Positions 33,285-34,802 of a stretch of 34,802 nucleotides of DNA are shown one piece after another. Made by a program: the position numbers and the translations under genes. The notes under the pieces are model-generated. The model was not told where the DNA came from. It worked only from the letters and a program-made list of their open reading frames with translations, and did not search any database. Every line of letters begins with the position of its first letter. Position 1 is the stretch's first letter. The stretch comes from Candidatus Euphemobacter frigidus (GTDB taxonomy: Bacteria; Auribacterota; Erginobacteria; Erginobacterales; Erginobacteraceae), in contig JAVCDH010000046.1 of NCBI GenBank assembly GCA_030765805.1, positions 1 to 34,802 on the forward strand, in the 5' to 3' direction.

Positions 33285-34802
33285 TTTTTTTTGTCATAGG
33301 GGATTTTCTTGATGATGAGCATATCCTCCAATCGCCGGCCGGGAAACAGCTCGTGGCCCTTGAAGATGCAGGCTACTTCAGGGCTTTTTTTAACTTCGCG
33401 GGTGTAAGGCGGGTATCGATCCATGGAGCGGTAGGGAGCCGCGATAATCTCTTCCCCGGTTAAAAAAGTTATCGGGTAAGCGAGCCAGTAATCGGCGTAA
33501 GCCCTGGTTATATTCTCCTCTTTAAGAGCGTTGATGATCTCCGGGACGCAGGCTGCCAGTTCCGGCTGGGGGATGAAGAAGAGAAGCTTAATAAAATGGC
33601 CGGCAATCACCACGGCCCCCAGGAAGACTCCGGCCGGTCTCCATTTCTTCCATAAAAAGAATGAAAGCGAGGCGAGGAAGAACGGTACCCAGCTTACGAT
33701 TGGTATCAGGTAACGGTAGGCGGTGGAGTCCTTGATCTGTGAACTGAAAGCAAGGGCCCCCAGGCACCCGAGAAAAGAGACCAGGAAGAAAATATCAACT
33801 CGGTTGGTCTTGATAAATGCTCCCGAAGGTACCCGGGAAGCGCCCCTTATGGTGAGCAGCAAGAGCACGAAGACGGTGCCGGCAATTGCCGTCAACCCAT
33901 TGGCGATACTGCAATAGCGGATAAGAGGGGTTCTCCCCAGGTCCAGTTTGATTGAAGTGGGGCTGACACCGGTGATCTTGGGCAGCAGGCGGGTAAAGAG
34001 CAGGGGAATATTCTTTCCGATTCCTTCCAGTCCGTCCGCCGTCCCGACGTGTAGATAGTGCCCGTAAGTGTAGTCTGGGAGCCCCTGGAAATAAAGGTTG
34101 ATACCGCCGGTAATCAAAAGATAGGTGATAATAACCACCGCCGCGGTGACAAGATGGGGGCAGCGGGGCAGGAATCGGCGGATAAGATCGGTAAAGCTTT
34201 TTATCCCGAGTTCATTCCAGCCAATGAATGCCAGTGCGGCGACGAGAAGGGATACACCTCGCCAGATATCACGGATTCCATGGTGAGATCGGACTCGGAG
34301 CCCGAGGATAGAAAAGTCAATTTCTCCCAGAATCACCGTTACTAGGCCGAAAAGAAGGTAAGCCCCGATTACGGCAAAGATGATTTTATAAATCCAACGG
34401 CGGGTAGCGCTTCGCCGGCCGTGAGATGGTCTCCAATCTCGGATTATTTCTACCCGGCCGGTTCGAAATTCGGCAATGCCGAAGACCGCAAGGTAGAGAA
34501 CGATCGGGAAGTAATAGTAGGCCACCATGGAGCAGTTCCAGAACCCGATCCCCATGATCAGCCCGAGAAGGATCACTTTCCCAAAATCTCCCTTGCCCCG
34601 GGAGAGGTAGCCGTCCATGAGCCGGAAGAAAATATAATAGGCCAGTGTCCCCCAGAAGAGCGTTCCCGTGAAGCCTCCCCGGGCTTTTGTCGACCAGAGG
34701 ACAATCGTGGAAGAAAATATCACGGTGAAGACGAGCGTCAGCATGGCCCGGGGAATGCCCCCGTAGTCCCGAATGAGACGGTACTGGAGGATGAGAAAGA
34801 GG
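33248..34802 (-). CDS. Polytopic membrane protein, GT-C glycosyltransferase-like (partial, N-terminus outside window)
   Basis: At least 517 residues of an open frame that runs off the right edge. It continues upstream of the internal Met at 34744 with LFLILQYRLIRDYGGIPRAM, so the true start is not in the window and the N-terminal catalytic loop is not seen. About ten membrane helices are visible, with WSTKARGGFTGTLFWGTLAY early and AYRYLIPIVSWVPFFLASLS late, a pattern like PMT/ArnT-type GT-C enzymes that use polyprenyl-phosphate sugars. The last ~110 residues form a soluble extracytoplasmic domain (ALKEENITRAYADYWLAYPI, AAPYRSMDRYPPYTREVKKS). Sugar-transfer activity is inferred. The 3' end overlaps the nuclease gene by 37 bp. 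Confidence 0.65.
   Translation of the reverse strand, partial: LFLILQYRLIRDYGGIPRAMLTLVFTVIFSSTIVLWSTKARGGFTGTLFWGTLAYYIFFRLMDGYLSRGKGDFGKVILLGLIMGIGFWNCSMVAYYYFPIVLYLAVFGIAEFRTGRVEIIRDWRPSHGRRSATRRWIYKIIFAVIGAYLLFGLVTVILGEIDFSILGLRVRSHHGIRDIWRGVSLLVAALAFIGWNELGIKSFTDLIRRFLPRCPHLVTAAVVIITYLLITGGINLYFQGLPDYTYGHYLHVGTADGLEGIGKNIPLLFTRLLPKITGVSPTSIKLDLGRTPLIRYCSIANGLTAIAGTVFVLLLLTIRGASRVPSGAFIKTNRVDIFFLVSFLGCLGALAFSSQIKDSTAYRYLIPIVSWVPFFLASLSFFLWKKWRPAGVFLGAVVIAGHFIKLLFFIPQPELAACVPEIINALKEENITRAYADYWLAYPITFLTGEEIIAAPYRSMDRYPPYTREVKKSPEVACIFKGHELFPGRRLEDMLIIKKIPYDKKNYPWGYILVVQP

Overview
The window comes from a diderm (Gram-negative-type) bacterium of moderately high GC content. The evidence is a complete TolC-type tripartite efflux operon, an ExbB/ExbD pair, several Sec-exported proteins and at least two probable lipoproteins. 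Sigma70-like promoters can be recognised. Only about half of the genes carry a clear Shine-Dalgarno (SD) sequence; many others start just after an A/T-rich stretch. No ribosomal or other phylum-level marker is present. An uncultivated lineage of the Omnitrophota/PVC-like or related kind is possible, but this is only an impression. No tRNA, rRNA, CRISPR array or intact insertion sequence was seen, and no gene-free stretch exceeds 200 bases.

Layout. (1) 1-6030, minus strand: tetR - tolC-like - adaptor - RND pump (cut by the left edge), driven by a good promoter whose -10 overlaps a 20-bp operator-like palindrome. The pump has Asn-Asn where drug-exporting RND proteins normally have the proton-carrying Asp pair. 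(2) 6155-9254: a potassium-channel-like membrane protein on the minus strand, then pyruvate kinase and a site-2-type membrane metalloprotease on the plus strand. (3) 9219-14881, minus strand: a tight four-gene operon of exported solenoid proteins, three TPR proteins and one TPR/HEAT protein, with clear signs of paralogy. This is the best candidate here for an undescribed system. (4) 14973-21526, plus strand: recJ - tatD-type nuclease - MFS transporter - uvrA, with 6-22 bp gaps, a DNA-repair operon with one embedded transporter. (5) 21694-22837: ExbB and ExbD homologues without a TonB gene. (6) 23011-30997: dnaE, an HU-family protein, hisS, aspS, and a DUF3047 lipoprotein gene that starts at the base after the aspS stop. 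A 119-bp MITE-like element with 8-bp target duplications sits exactly on the dnaE stop codon. (7) 31009-34802: a TRL-like lipoprotein gene with its own consensus promoter and strong terminator, an exported protein of unknown function on the minus strand, a stand-alone iron-sulfur PD-(D/E)XK nuclease on the plus strand, and a GT-C-like polytopic membrane protein on the minus strand, cut by the right edge.

Most of the window is housekeeping (glycolysis, replication, repair, tRNA charging) interleaved with envelope functions. Two convergent gene pairs overlap at their 3' ends by 36-37 bp, which together with the short gaps points to a compact genome.
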